A stretch of DNA of 64,000 bases, taken from the NCBI GenBank assembly GCA_035533075.1, contig DATLUO010000193.1:62001-126000 (forward strand). The letters run 5' to 3'. Each line of letters opens with the position of its first letter. The first letter of the stretch is position 1. This DNA comes from Pirellulales bacterium (GTDB taxonomy: Bacteria; Planctomycetota; Planctomycetia; Pirellulales; JAICIG01). The translations under genes and the position numbers were made by a program. Shown one piece after another: positions 34,550 to 43,446 of this stretch. The notes beneath the pieces were generated by a model. The model saw nothing but the letters and a program-made list of their open reading frames with translations. It was not told where the DNA came from and searched no databases.

Positions 34550-35440
34550 TTGAAAGACTTTGAATACGCCGCCGCCACCAGCGTCGATGAGGCCGTGAGC
34601 CTGTTGGCCGCCCGTGGAGAACGGGCGAAAATCCTGGCGGGCGGCACCGATATTCTCGTGCAGTTGCGCGAAGGGCTGCGCGAGGCCGACTTGGTGCTCG
34701 ACGTCAAGAAAATCCCCGAGCTGATGGAACTGTCGTTCAGCCGCGAGCGCGGCTTGCGGTTGGGCGCCGGCGTGCCGTGCTACAAGATTTACGAAAACGA
34801 AGCGGTCAAGACGGCCTATCCGGCGCTGGCCGATTCGGCACGCATCATCGGCGGCTGGCAGATTCAAAGCCGGGCCAGCATCGGCGGCAACCTGTGCAAC
34901 TCGTCGCCGGCCGCCGATTCGATTCCGTCGCTGATCGCACTGGACGCCGTCTGCCAGATCGCCGGCCCCGGCGGACGACGTAGCCCGCCGGTGGCCGAGT
35001 TTTGCACCGGGCCGGGCAAGAACGTTTTGCAGCGCGGCGAGTTCCTGGTATCGCTCGATTTTCCGCCGCCGCAGCCGCACAGCGGTTCGCGCTATCTGCG
35101 GTTCATTCCCCGCAACGAAATGGACATCGCCGTGGTCGGCGTCGGCGCCTGGCTGCGGCTCGATGCCAGTGGCAAGAACATCGACGAAGCCCGGCTGGGC
35201 ATTGCCGCCGTGGCTCCCACGCCGCTGGCCGCCACCGAGGCCGCGACTTGGCTGGCGGGCAAGCCGGCGACGCTGGAGTCGTTTACCGAGGCCGGCCGCT
35301 TGGCCCGCAGCGTTGCCCGGCCGATTACCGATATGCGTGGCCCGGCCGATTACCGAGTGCATCTCGTCGGCGTAATTGCCCAGCGGGCCCTGGCTGAGGC
35401 GGCTGAGAGGGCGAGGGGCCGCCACGCGAATCAAAGCTAA
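34550..35440 (+). CDS. FAD-binding subunit of a xanthine dehydrogenase/CO dehydrogenase-type enzyme (CoxM-like)
   Basis: 296 residues from a TTG start. FAD-binding signatures: ILAGGTDILVQLREG (about 30-44) and SRASIGGNLCNSSPAADSIP (about 105-124); then the C-terminal CoxM domain with RFIPRNEMDIAVVGVGAWL and LGIAAVAPTPLAATEA. In molybdenum hydroxylases this subunit passes electrons from the 2Fe-2S protein to its acceptor. The molybdopterin and iron-sulfur subunits are not encoded next to it in this window, so it is an orphan here. The weak start region has no clear ribosome-binding site. Confidence 0.85.
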   Translation: MKDFEYAAATSVDEAVSLLAARGERAKILAGGTDILVQLREGLREADLVLDVKKIPELMELSFSRERGLRLGAGVPCYKIYENEAVKTAYPALADSARIIGGWQIQSRASIGGNLCNSSPAADSIPSLIALDAVCQIAGPGGRRSPPVAEFCTGPGKNVLQRGEFLVSLDFPPPQPHSGSRYLRFIPRNEMDIAVVGVGAWLRLDASGKNIDEARLGIAAVAPTPLAATEAATWLAGKPATLESFTEAGRLARSVARPITDMRGPADYRVHLVGVIAQRALAEAAERARGRHANQS

Positions 35441-35486
35441 ATGGCCGCAGCGATCCTACCGGGAATGCCGCAGTGATGCGCGCGTC

Positions 35487-36077
35487 TTACGCGGAGAATC
35501 GGGTTCGCAACCGCTGACGGCATCGCAAGCAGAACCGCCAGGCGGGACGGGCGAACGGCCAGCGCACGAGCCACACGCCGAACCAGAGCAGCGACTCCGT
35601 GAGGCCGAGCACGGCAGGGCAGGTCAAAAGGAACACCAACGTGCAGCCGAATCCCACGCCCAGCACGGCGCTCCACGGCAATGCTTGCCGCACGTGTGCC
35701 TCGACGTGGACCACCACCCAACGGATGCCGGCGAAGTAGATGGCGGCAAACGTGGTCAAGAACAGCAGCGAGCTGAGGGCGAACTGCCCGCCTTGCGCTC
35801 GCTCGTTCGTGGCCCAAAAGTACATCCACGCCAGGGCCAGGCCGGCGCAAACGAGCACCGCCCCGATCGTCGCCGCATACATGATGGTGAACGAGTGCCC
35901 GCTCAACGCCGACAGCCCGAGGGCCACCATCGCCAGCCAACCTAAATTGGCAATCGCGCGGCACCACAGGAGAGTGCGGCTCGTTGGCTCGCAAGTCGCG
36001 CCGGAATCGGGCACGGTCGCTGCCGGAAAAACAACATCATTTCGCCGAGAATCGCCCTTGCTGACTTCGAGCGGCAT
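35487..36077 (-). CDS. Hypothetical membrane protein downstream of mcsB
   Basis: ATG 36077 lies two bases after the mcsB stop, so it is third in the mcsA-mcsB operon. 196 residues: a hydrophilic start (MPLEVSKGDSRRNDVVFPAA), then about five TM segments (around 45-65, 70-92, 105-125, 140-165 and 170-185), and an Arg/Cys-rich C-terminus. No family recognised; the link to protein-arginine phosphorylation is only positional. Confidence 0.68.
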   Translation of the reverse strand: MPLEVSKGDSRRNDVVFPAATVPDSGATCEPTSRTLLWCRAIANLGWLAMVALGLSALSGHSFTIMYAATIGAVLVCAGLALAWMYFWATNERAQGGQFALSSLLFLTTFAAIYFAGIRWVVVHVEAHVRQALPWSAVLGVGFGCTLVFLLTCPAVLGLTESLLWFGVWLVRWPFARPAWRFCLRCRQRLRTRFSA

Positions 36078-36078
36078 G

Positions 36079-37149
36079 TCAGTTCTGCAGCGGCCCATCC
36101 TCTTTGTTGAGGTGCCGCCGCAGATAGCGGGCACGCTCGATGTTGCGGTCGGCCGTGTCCAACTCGCTGCCGGTCAGCTTTTGCAGGTGCGCCGGCTGCG
36201 TGTAAATGAACAACTTGTTCACCAGCGGTATCTCCAGGTCGGCGATCAGTCCCAGGTTCACGCCCATCCGCACGCTCGACAGCAGATGCATGGTCTCCTC
36301 GGAGCTGATCGTCTGGGCGGTCCGCAGGATGCCGTAGGCCCGGCTCACGCGGTCGTGCAGGGTTTCGTGGCTCTCGCGAATCAAGAACTCACGGGCCTTG
36401 CGCTCGTAGTCGATAATCTGCGGCACCACGTCGCCCACCTGCTTTACCAGGTCGGTCTCGGTGCGCCCCAGCGTCACCTGGTTGCTGATCTGGTAAAAAT
36501 CGCCCATCGCTTGCGAGCCTTCGCCGTACAGCCCCCGCACCGCCAGACTGATCTTTTGTAGCGAACGGAACAGCTTTTCGATCTGCCGCGTGATGACCAA
36601 CGCCGGCAAGTGCAGCATCACGCTCACGCGCATGCCCGTGCCGACATTCGTGGGGCAGGCCGTCAAATAACCAAGCCGATCGCTGAAGGCATACGTGACT
36701 TGCGACTCGACCAGGTCGTCGATCGTGTTGATCTGCTCCCAGGCCGCCAGCAAGTCCAGCCCGCTGTGCATCACTTGAATGCGGAGATGGTCTTCCTCGT
36801 TGATCATCAGGCTGACGCGCTCTTGCGGGTCGATGGCCACGCCACGGGCGCCTTCGGCCTCGGCGTGCTCGCGGCTGATGAGCTGCCGCTCGACGAGAAA
36901 CTGGCGGTCGAGCCCTTCGAGCTTGTTGACGTCGAAGTAGACCAACTCGGCGGCCCCCGGCGCCCGCATCACGCGGTCGCGCAGCATGCGTTCGATCTCG
37001 GCCCGGTCGGAGGGCGTGGCCCGGCTGATGAAGGCGAACTCCGCCAGGTTGCGGGCCAGCCGAATGCGGCTGCTGATCACGATGTCCGATTCCGGACCCG
37101 ATCCCCGCAGCCACTCGCCGCTCGTGCGTGCCAATTCTTCTAGTTCCAC
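36079..37149 (-). CDS. mcsB: Protein-arginine kinase McsB
   Basis: Phosphorylates arginines on proteins, marking them for ClpCP. Start at GTG 37149, 4 nt after the mcsA stop, gives 356 aa aligning with the usual N-terminus (GEWLRGSGPESDIVISSRIR); a GTG 39 nt earlier would overlap mcsA. Phosphagen-kinase blocks: SSRIRLARN, LINEEDHLRIQVM, TACPTNVGTGMRVSVMLHLP, GEGSQAMGDFYQISNQVTLG, and ARYLRRHLN at the end. Neither ctsR nor clpC is in the window. Regulation and substrates cannot be read here. Confidence 0.94.
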   Translation of the reverse strand: MELEELARTSGEWLRGSGPESDIVISSRIRLARNLAEFAFISRATPSDRAEIERMLRDRVMRAPGAAELVYFDVNKLEGLDRQFLVERQLISREHAEAEGARGVAIDPQERVSLMINEEDHLRIQVMHSGLDLLAAWEQINTIDDLVESQVTYAFSDRLGYLTACPTNVGTGMRVSVMLHLPALVITRQIEKLFRSLQKISLAVRGLYGEGSQAMGDFYQISNQVTLGRTETDLVKQVGDVVPQIIDYERKAREFLIRESHETLHDRVSRAYGILRTAQTISSEETMHLLSSVRMGVNLGLIADLEIPLVNKLFIYTQPAHLQKLTGSELDTADRNIERARYLRRHLNKEDGPLQN

Positions 37150-37153
37150 GGCG

Positions 37154-37648
37154 TCACGACAACCTTTCGATTTGCCGAATTTCGTCACGCAACTGCGAAG
37201 CCTTCTCGTAGTCTTCGCCCTGGATGGCCTCTTTCATCTCCCGCCGCAGCCGGATCAACTGCGTCTGTTCGTCGGTGCCGCCGGTGGTGCGGCGCGGCCG
37301 CTTGCCCGCATGCGCGCTCTCGCCGTGGATGTTCAGGATCAGCGGGTCCAACTCCTTGCGAAAGCAAACGTAGTCATGCGGACAGCCCAGCCGGCCGTGG
37401 TTGCGGAATTCAAAGAAGGTGATGCCGCAGATCGGGCAGGCCTGCTGATCGAGCTTGGCCAACTCTTCGGCAGTGCCGCCCACAAGCTGCTGTGCCAGCG
37501 CGCCGGCCAGGTTTCCGGCCGGCTGGTCGTCGGACTCGGTGAGATATTGCCTGGCGTGCTCTTCGCAAAGGTGCAGTTCCTGCGGTTTGCCGCCCGTCAA
37601 CTCGGTGATGTGAAACGTGGCCGACTTGTCGCAGCGTTGGCACTTCAT
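37154..37648 (-). CDS. mcsA: McsA-like zinc-finger/UVR-domain activator
   Basis: Start at ATG 37648 (MKCQRCDKSATFHITELTGG). Two pairs of CxxC zinc knuckles: CQRCDK with LCEEHA, and CPICGITFFEF with GCPHDYVCF. A linker follows, then a C-terminal UVR motif QTQLIRLRREMKEAIQGEDY leading to LRDEIRQIERL. McsA activates McsB and helps deliver it to Clp; the neighbouring mcsB supports the call. 164 aa is usual. Confidence 0.92.
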   Translation of the reverse strand: MKCQRCDKSATFHITELTGGKPQELHLCEEHARQYLTESDDQPAGNLAGALAQQLVGGTAEELAKLDQQACPICGITFFEFRNHGRLGCPHDYVCFRKELDPLILNIHGESAHAGKRPRRTTGGTDEQTQLIRLRREMKEAIQGEDYEKASQLRDEIRQIERLS

Positions 37649-37748
37649 TCTTCGATCCGCACGCGTGGCGACCGACAAAGACCGGCTGATCGGGTCGCTG
37701 TTTGGGGCATTCGATTCTGCGGGAATTCTATCAGTGCCCCCCACAGTG

Positions 37749-39350
37749 TCAATGGACGTGGACCGGCGTCGTGTTCGGCTGCGGCATGCCGGGCGTGCTG
37801 CGGCCGTCGGCGACGTACTTGTCGAGCAGCGCCGTCAGCCGTTCGACCACTTCGGGGTGTTCATCATAGAGGTTGTGCCGCTCGCCGATGTCCGCCGCCA
37901 GGTCGTAAAGCTGCACCGGCGGCAGCCCGGCGGCCTCCTTGCTGCCCGGCTTGGGCGCGCTCCAGCCGCCCGAATCGCGGCACAGTTCCAGCTTCCAGTT
38001 TCCTTGCCGGATGGAAAACGAGCCGTTGATCGAGTGATGCACGATGGCCTCGCGCCGCGGTGGCTCGGCCTTACCCAGCAGTGCCGGCAAAATGCTGACG
38101 CTGTCTTCCGCGGCGTCGGCGGGCAACGTTTCGCCGATCAAGTCTGCAAACGTGGCCATCACGTCGGTCAGGCACACCAAGGCGTCGCTCTGTCCGCCGG
38201 CCTGGACCTTGTCCGGCCACCGCGCGATGAACGGAATGCGATGTCCGCCGTCGTAGATGTCGGCCTTGGCGCCGCGAAATACATAGCTCGGCTGATGGCC
38301 GTGCGCCGCCAGCGTTTTCAAATCGGCGACGGGCGAACAGCCGTTGTCGCTCGTGAGGATGACCAGCGTGTCGTCGGCGGCGCCGCGGTCGTTCAGCGCG
38401 TCGAGCACGCGGCCCACGGTGTCGTCGACTTGCATCACGAAATCGGCGTAGTCGTTGATGCCGCTTTTGCCCCGCCACTCGTCGGTCGGCTCGATCGGCG
38501 CGTGCGGCGCGTTGAGCGGAAAGTAGAGCAAGAAGGGCGGCTGGTCGCGGTCGGCCGAGGCGTGCTCTCGGATGAAGGCCACGGCCTTCTCGGTGAGCGT
38601 GGGAAGCACCTTCACGGCTTCGAAATCATCGGCGGCCGGTCCCAGCCGCACAATCTTCTTCTCCTTGGTCGGCACGGCCGTGAAGCGGTCGTTTTCGATG
38701 AACACGTAGGGCGACATATCGAGCGAGGCGCTGATGCCGAAGTAATAATCGAAGCCCACCGCGTTGGGTCCGCCGGCGATCTTGCCCGCATAATCGACGT
38801 CCCAGGCCTTGGCATAGCCCTTGCCGAAGTTGGCCTTGTCGTCGGCCACGCCGCCGTCTTTGAGCGGCATATCCATGCCCAGGTGCCATTTGCCGACGCA
38901 GGCGGTGACGTAACCGTGTTGTCGGGCGAGTTGGGCGATGGTCAGCCGGCCGGGCTCAATGAGCGGCCGTGAATATCCGCCCAGCACGCCGCTTTTGAGC
39001 CGCGAGCGCCAGTTGTACCTGCCCGTGAGAATGCCGTAGCGCGTCGGCGTGCAGACCGACGAGCTGGAATGGGCGTCGGTAAAGATCATCCCGTCGGCCG
39101 CCAAGCGGTCGATCCTGGGCGTGGCAATTTTGCCCTCCGGGTTCAGGCACTTGACATCGCCGTAGCCCAGGTCGTCGACCAGGATGACCACGACGTTCGG
39201 CGGGTTTTTCGGTTCGCCGGAAAGTGCGGTAAGAGTCGAAAAGCCGACGATCGCAACGGCCGCGGCGGTGTGAATGAGCGTCGTCAGCGCGCGCGGCAAA
39301 TGCCTGCGACCGAAACGGCAAGACGGCAGTGAAGGCAGTGAGGTTTTCAT
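37749..39350 (-). CDS. Secreted arylsulfatase (formylglycine type)
   Basis: Start at ATG 39350; the TTG five codons upstream is less likely. Signal peptide at about 20-45 behind a basic N-terminus. NVVVILVDDLGYGDVKCLNP carries the metal-binding Asp pair; C100-TPTR is the modification motif; KWHLGMDMPLKDGG, LTSDNGCSP and LYDLAADIGERHNLYDEHPE are typical. 533 aa. Hydrolyses sulfate esters outside the cytoplasm; substrate unknown. Monocistronic by position. Confidence 0.93.
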   Translation of the reverse strand: MKTSLPSLPSCRFGRRHLPRALTTLIHTAAAVAIVGFSTLTALSGEPKNPPNVVVILVDDLGYGDVKCLNPEGKIATPRIDRLAADGMIFTDAHSSSSVCTPTRYGILTGRYNWRSRLKSGVLGGYSRPLIEPGRLTIAQLARQHGYVTACVGKWHLGMDMPLKDGGVADDKANFGKGYAKAWDVDYAGKIAGGPNAVGFDYYFGISASLDMSPYVFIENDRFTAVPTKEKKIVRLGPAADDFEAVKVLPTLTEKAVAFIREHASADRDQPPFLLYFPLNAPHAPIEPTDEWRGKSGINDYADFVMQVDDTVGRVLDALNDRGAADDTLVILTSDNGCSPVADLKTLAAHGHQPSYVFRGAKADIYDGGHRIPFIARWPDKVQAGGQSDALVCLTDVMATFADLIGETLPADAAEDSVSILPALLGKAEPPRREAIVHHSINGSFSIRQGNWKLELCRDSGGWSAPKPGSKEAAGLPPVQLYDLAADIGERHNLYDEHPEVVERLTALLDKYVADGRSTPGMPQPNTTPVHVH

Positions 39351-39620
39351 GGTCGGCTTCACCAAATCTTTGCGAGCTTACGAGAAAGCAACGAGGCGTA
39401 TCCAAGCGCAAAGTATGGGTGCAAGCGGGGTCGGGGTCAACGGGGGTCGACCAGCGACGGAAAGCGGGCCCTTCTCGGCACGGTTCTCGCGACCGCGTTT
39501 CGCGGCTGTCTCGCGGGCGAATTACCGGCCAGCGTAGTTCGCAACGGCCGCCATAACAATCCCTTCGTCTGCGAGAAGGGAGTTTCTGCTTGCGGTTCGC
39601 GGTACGACCAGTCCACGCGT

Positions 39621-40271
39621 TCACGCCACCGACCTTAGCCAATTCGCGATCGACAGGAGTAGAAGAAGTGGATTAGGCAGACCTGTGGCAATTCGGAGCT
39701 CAGGCGGAATAATTACTCGGCGCTGGCCCCGCCGGCCTGGTTCTTCCATCGGCGGCGAGTTTATGTGCCAGTGCGATGGCGCGTGTGCCGGGTAACAGCC
39801 AACGATCTTTTCCCATTGCTGCAACCATGGCTCAATTGGAGGTTTATAACCTTCCACTGGATCGAGTTCCCATCGTATTTGCCGAATCGCAGGGCTCTCA
39901 AGATCGTCGATCCGGATGTAGCACCTTTGGTACAGTTCAATCGTACCAACATCCGTCGAAAAGTCGGTTACGAACCTGCCGCCGCCTGCTGGCGCAGCAG
40001 TCGCGTAAGGCCTTGTCACAAGGAGAATGCTGGCTTGCCCCCGCGGCGAAATCTGGATCGGAATCGTTGCACGGTCGCGACGATGGCGCTGAATTAAGTC
40101 GCGCGATTCCGCTTCGGCAATCCCAGCCGCGATTACCAACCACTTGGCCCCGGCCCTGTTGATGATCTCTACATCGAAAAGCTGGGCCCCTTCTACCGTG
40201 CGCTGAAAAACGCCTGCTTGCAGCAGGCAATCTTCAAGATGCCGCTGAATCCGCTCAAATCGGAAGTCCAT
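39621..40271 (-). CDS. Third gene of ATPase module: unknown protein (216 aa)
   Basis: Follows the 188-aa gene by 7 nt. An alpha/beta start (VEIINRAGAKWLVIAAGIAE) leads to a mid-region with ELYQRCYIRIDDLESP and a Trp/Pro/His-rich stretch, EPWLQQWEKIVGCYPAHAP then SHWHINSPP. The conserved-looking His pair in a PSHWHINSP motif resembles blocks of small conflict-system effectors, but I cannot assign a family. It ends with a short hydrophobic helix NPLLLLLSIANWL. Its AT content is higher than its neighbours', suggesting acquired DNA. Confidence 0.65.
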   Translation of the reverse strand: MDFRFERIQRHLEDCLLQAGVFQRTVEGAQLFDVEIINRAGAKWLVIAAGIAEAESRDLIQRHRRDRATIPIQISPRGQASILLVTRPYATAAPAGGGRFVTDFSTDVGTIELYQRCYIRIDDLESPAIRQIRWELDPVEGYKPPIEPWLQQWEKIVGCYPAHAPSHWHINSPPMEEPGRRGQRRVIIPPELRIATGLPNPLLLLLSIANWLRSVA

Positions 40272-40278
40272 GTATTAC

Positions 40279-40845
40279 TCAGCCAGCGTGGCGCTTTAGC
40301 TGTTCATTCCAATCAGCGATATCTTCTGGCGCCGGGATTTCGCCTGGCAAGGCATGCAGCTCTTCGTTCCAAGCGCTCGGCAGGCGGTCGGGCAATCGCC
40401 CGACCGCGTTGCAATCGAGTAACGGTAATAGTCCCGTTGCGTCATGAACGTCGGAGTGCGCGAAGGACATCAAGTCCGGCGCCCGTCGACAGAGTGCGGC
40501 ATAATCGGCCCGGCGAATAACCACTACCGTTCCCGGCGACGCCGCCAGCCGTTGACGCCAGCCGTTGAGCCATGCACCCACGGACTCGGCGCTCGCTTGG
40601 GGAACGAGGAGAAAACGCCGCGGAATTGGCGCGCTCTGATCCACATTCTCGTAGAGCTCAATGCTAAACCGCTGCAGAGCCACTTGATTGCTTGGCAACA
40701 AAACCGGTACGTCCGGAAAACCGTCAAGAGCAGCCTTGAGCACCAACAAGGCGCGAACCAAGTCGGTCTTGCTTTCCCACAATAGCACCTGTATGCCCCG
40801 ATTTTTCAGGTTGAGTACCCGCAACAGATGCTCGGCGCTTTCCAT
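40279..40845 (-). CDS. Second gene of ATPase module: unknown alpha/beta protein (188 aa)
   Basis: The ATG lies one base after the ATPase stop, with GGAGG just upstream. The sequence alternates strands and helices (GIQVLLWESKTDLVRALLVL, PRRFLLVPQASAESVGAWLN, GTVVVIRRADYAALCRRAPD), suggesting a Rossmann-like or TIR-like fold without recognisable catalytic residues. It ends in an acidic segment PGEIPAPEDIADWNEQ. It must act with the ATPase and the 216-aa protein, judging from the packing. Function unknown. Confidence 0.65.
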   Translation of the reverse strand: MESAEHLLRVLNLKNRGIQVLLWESKTDLVRALLVLKAALDGFPDVPVLLPSNQVALQRFSIELYENVDQSAPIPRRFLLVPQASAESVGAWLNGWRQRLAASPGTVVVIRRADYAALCRRAPDLMSFAHSDVHDATGLLPLLDCNAVGRLPDRLPSAWNEELHALPGEIPAPEDIADWNEQLKRHAG

Positions 40846-40846
40846 C

Positions 40847-42078
40847 TCACCTCCCTACTTTCTGCTTGGCCTCTTTTCTGAGTCTGAAGCGGTCAAGTGC
40901 GGGCCGCGCTAGTGGATGAACCGTGATTCGCTGTTCATCACTTGAGGTACGCTGAACAAGTAGGCTGATCGGCGAGCGCAGCAATTCCGCCGCCTCGCCT
41001 AAGCCTGTTCCGTACTCGTCGATTTCGCCCAGTAGCTCAAGCTGCCTGAGCGAATAGTCCTGATAATTCCGAAGCGCATTGTTGATCACCAGCGAACAAT
41101 CGGACGGCTCAATTCTGTCGTGTCCGGCCAAATGAGCTTCCAGACAAGCACTGCGCAAGAACTGAACGAAGTAACGCGCTACGCCGCCCGAGTAGTAAGC
41201 GAGCATTCTCAACGACTCGTCCCCTATCAAGCCGCGAAGCTGCGCACCTATGGCCATTTTCCAGTAAACCTGCGGAATCGCGCCGTTGTTTGGGTCGGGA
41301 ACCTCAAGAGGATAGACCAGCAAGGGCGAATTCCAACGCGATTCGACAGAATGCCTGAGATCACCAAGCGTGTATTCGAACGGAGCCGTCATAACCAATG
41401 ATGCGGCAAGTCGTTGCCACTGAGGGTGCGCGTCGACGAGCACCTCCTTCGCGGCAGCCGGATCGCGAATCTTGTCCACGTGGTCGACGAGAATTACGGG
41501 CTGTCGCCGCGATTTCTGTTGTATCCATTTGAGTAGCCGATTGAGCTGGTTGAGCAAGGTATCCGGAATCAGGCCAAAGCGGTCGGCGGCCTGAGAAACC
41601 GCCTGGTGCAGGGCTGCTTTGCCGAGTATCAGCAACAGCCCCGAGTCTCGGCTGTCTTCCGTCAGAGACACAGGGTACTCCATGTCGTGGAACCGGAAAA
41701 CGACGCCTTGCCGGTCGTCTTCGTACTGCCCTTTTAGCCAGTCTACGAGTGTCTCGATCGTTGCATTTCGAATGTCGCGCCGTTCCGGTTGGCGCACACC
41801 GCCATACGAGGCACTTGCACTCCAACAATCTCGAAAAATCGCCAACAGCACCGCGGCCGCTCCGCAATGTTCGGTCCGACCCCAATTTGGCCGCTGACTA
41901 GAAGTCTGGCCTTGCCTCTGCGGCTCGACAACTCCAATTGAAGCCTGGGTTGAAACCCGTCGTCCCGCTCGACAGACGGCATCCGATCGTCAGCGATTTC
42001 TGATGAAGCGGGACGCTCGGCATCCAGGCGCCCGAGCACCGTGCGAAGTTGCTGCAGGTCTGACAGTGCGCTCGGCAT
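40847..42078 (-). pseudogene. STAND/AAA-like P-loop ATPase, frameshifted at Walker A
   Basis: Two overlapping frames make one protein of about 410 residues. The first (from ATG 42078) runs to ARLLVSGQIGVG, the start of a Walker A motif. The second resumes with TEHCGAAAVLLAIFRDCW and continues through Walker B-like QPVILVDHVDKI, a helical domain and a winged-helix-like C-terminus. Inserting four bases (AAGA) at about 41873 would restore GQIGVGKTEHC, a canonical GxxxxGKT. The deletion thus removes the essential lysine and shifts the frame. It begins four bases after the ribBA stop. Confidence 0.78.
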
Positions 42079-42082
42079 GATG

Positions 42083-43294
42083 TTACGCTCCCGGCAGATG
42101 GTGGCCCAGCTTTTCGCGTTTGGTGGCCAGATAGCGTGCGTTGTGCTCGTTGATCGGCGCCACGATCGGCACCTGGTCGACCACTTCCAAGTCGAAGCCG
42201 TCGTAGATGAAGGCGTTCGTCTTTTTCGGATTGTTGGTGAGCAACCGCACCTTGCTCAGGCCGAGATCCTTGAGAATCTGGATGCCCACGCCGTAATCGC
42301 GCATGTCGGCCTTGAATCCGAGCGCCTGGTTCGCCTCGACGGTGTCCATGCCCTTGTCTTGCAGACTGTAGGCCTTGATCTTGTGGGCCAGGCCGATGCC
42401 GCGTCCCTCTTGCGGCAGATAAATCAGCACGCCGGTTTCCTCCTGGCAGATCATCTCCAAGGCCATCCGCAATTGGTCGCCGCAATCGCAACGCAGCGAA
42501 TTCAGCAGGTCGCCGGTCAAACACGACGAGTGCAACCGCACCAGCGGCGCCGCCACCGTGGTCGGCGTGCCGAAAACCAGCGCGAACGGCTCCTGCGACT
42601 CGTATTTGACGCCGTAATAAATGCACGTCGCCGGGCCGTAGTGCGTCGGCAACTGGCACTCGGCCTGGCGATAGACGAGCTTTTCGCGTGCCCGACGATA
42701 GCGAATCAACTCTTCGATGGTGGTGATTTCCAGCCGGTGGTGCCGGGCCAGGTCGATCAGTTCTTCGCGATTGGCCCGGTCGCCGCTTTCGCCAAGAATC
42801 TCACAGAGCACGCCGGCCGGATAAAGGCCCGCCAGGCGTGCCAGGTCGATGGCCGCTTCGGTGTGCCCTGCCCGGCGGAGCACGCCGCCTTCTTTGGCCA
42901 TGATCGGGTACATGTGGCCGGGCCGCACGAAATCGGCCGGCTGGCTGCGCGGGTCGATCAGAGCCAGGATGGTCGTCGCTTTCTCCTGGGCCGTGATGCC
43001 GGTGCGGGCACTGCTGTGATCGACCGCCACGGTGAAGGCGGTGCGCAGCGGGGCGGTGTTCTGGTCGACCATGGGCGTGAGCTTGAGCCGCTCGCAGACT
43101 TCCGGCAGCACGGGCACGCACACCTGCCCGCGGCCGTGCTTGAGCATGAAATTGACGATGGCCGGCGTGACCTTTTCGGCGGCGCAGATAAAATCGCCTT
43201 CGTTCTCGCGGTCTTCGGCATCGACCACGATCACGATCTGGCCTCGCCCGAAGGCGGCGATGGCCGATTCAACGGTGGAAAACCGAGTGTTCAA
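42083..43294 (-). CDS. ribBA: Bifunctional DHBP synthase/GTP cyclohydrolase II RibBA
   Basis: Two enzymes of riboflavin synthesis in one chain. N-terminal 3,4-dihydroxy-2-butanone-4-phosphate synthase (about 1-205): DAEDRENEGDFICAAE, GRGQVCVPV, DFVRPGHMYPI, RRAGHTEAAIDLARLAG. C-terminal GTP cyclohydrolase II (about 210-403): VRLHSSCLTGDLLNSLRCDC with zinc cysteines, YLPQEGRGIGLAHKIKAY and LLTNNPKKTNAF. Both catalytic sets are complete. ATG start; no FMN riboswitch seen upstream. The damaged ATPase module follows immediately. Confidence 0.96.
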   Translation of the reverse strand: MNTRFSTVESAIAAFGRGQIVIVVDAEDRENEGDFICAAEKVTPAIVNFMLKHGRGQVCVPVLPEVCERLKLTPMVDQNTAPLRTAFTVAVDHSSARTGITAQEKATTILALIDPRSQPADFVRPGHMYPIMAKEGGVLRRAGHTEAAIDLARLAGLYPAGVLCEILGESGDRANREELIDLARHHRLEITTIEELIRYRRAREKLVYRQAECQLPTHYGPATCIYYGVKYESQEPFALVFGTPTTVAAPLVRLHSSCLTGDLLNSLRCDCGDQLRMALEMICQEETGVLIYLPQEGRGIGLAHKIKAYSLQDKGMDTVEANQALGFKADMRDYGVGIQILKDLGLSKVRLLTNNPKKTNAFIYDGFDLEVVDQVPIVAPINEHNARYLATKREKLGHHLPGA

Positions 43295-43446
43295 AGGGGT
43301 GGAATGGTTCCGCGGGTGGCTTCAGCTATCATTATAGGGACCGGCTGGCATCAAGCTAGCCGGTCGCGGGCGGACCCATCTGGTCCATCCGCTGGCTCAT
43401 CGGCCCAGTGGACTCGATCTTCTACCAAATCCGCACTTGCCGCGAT

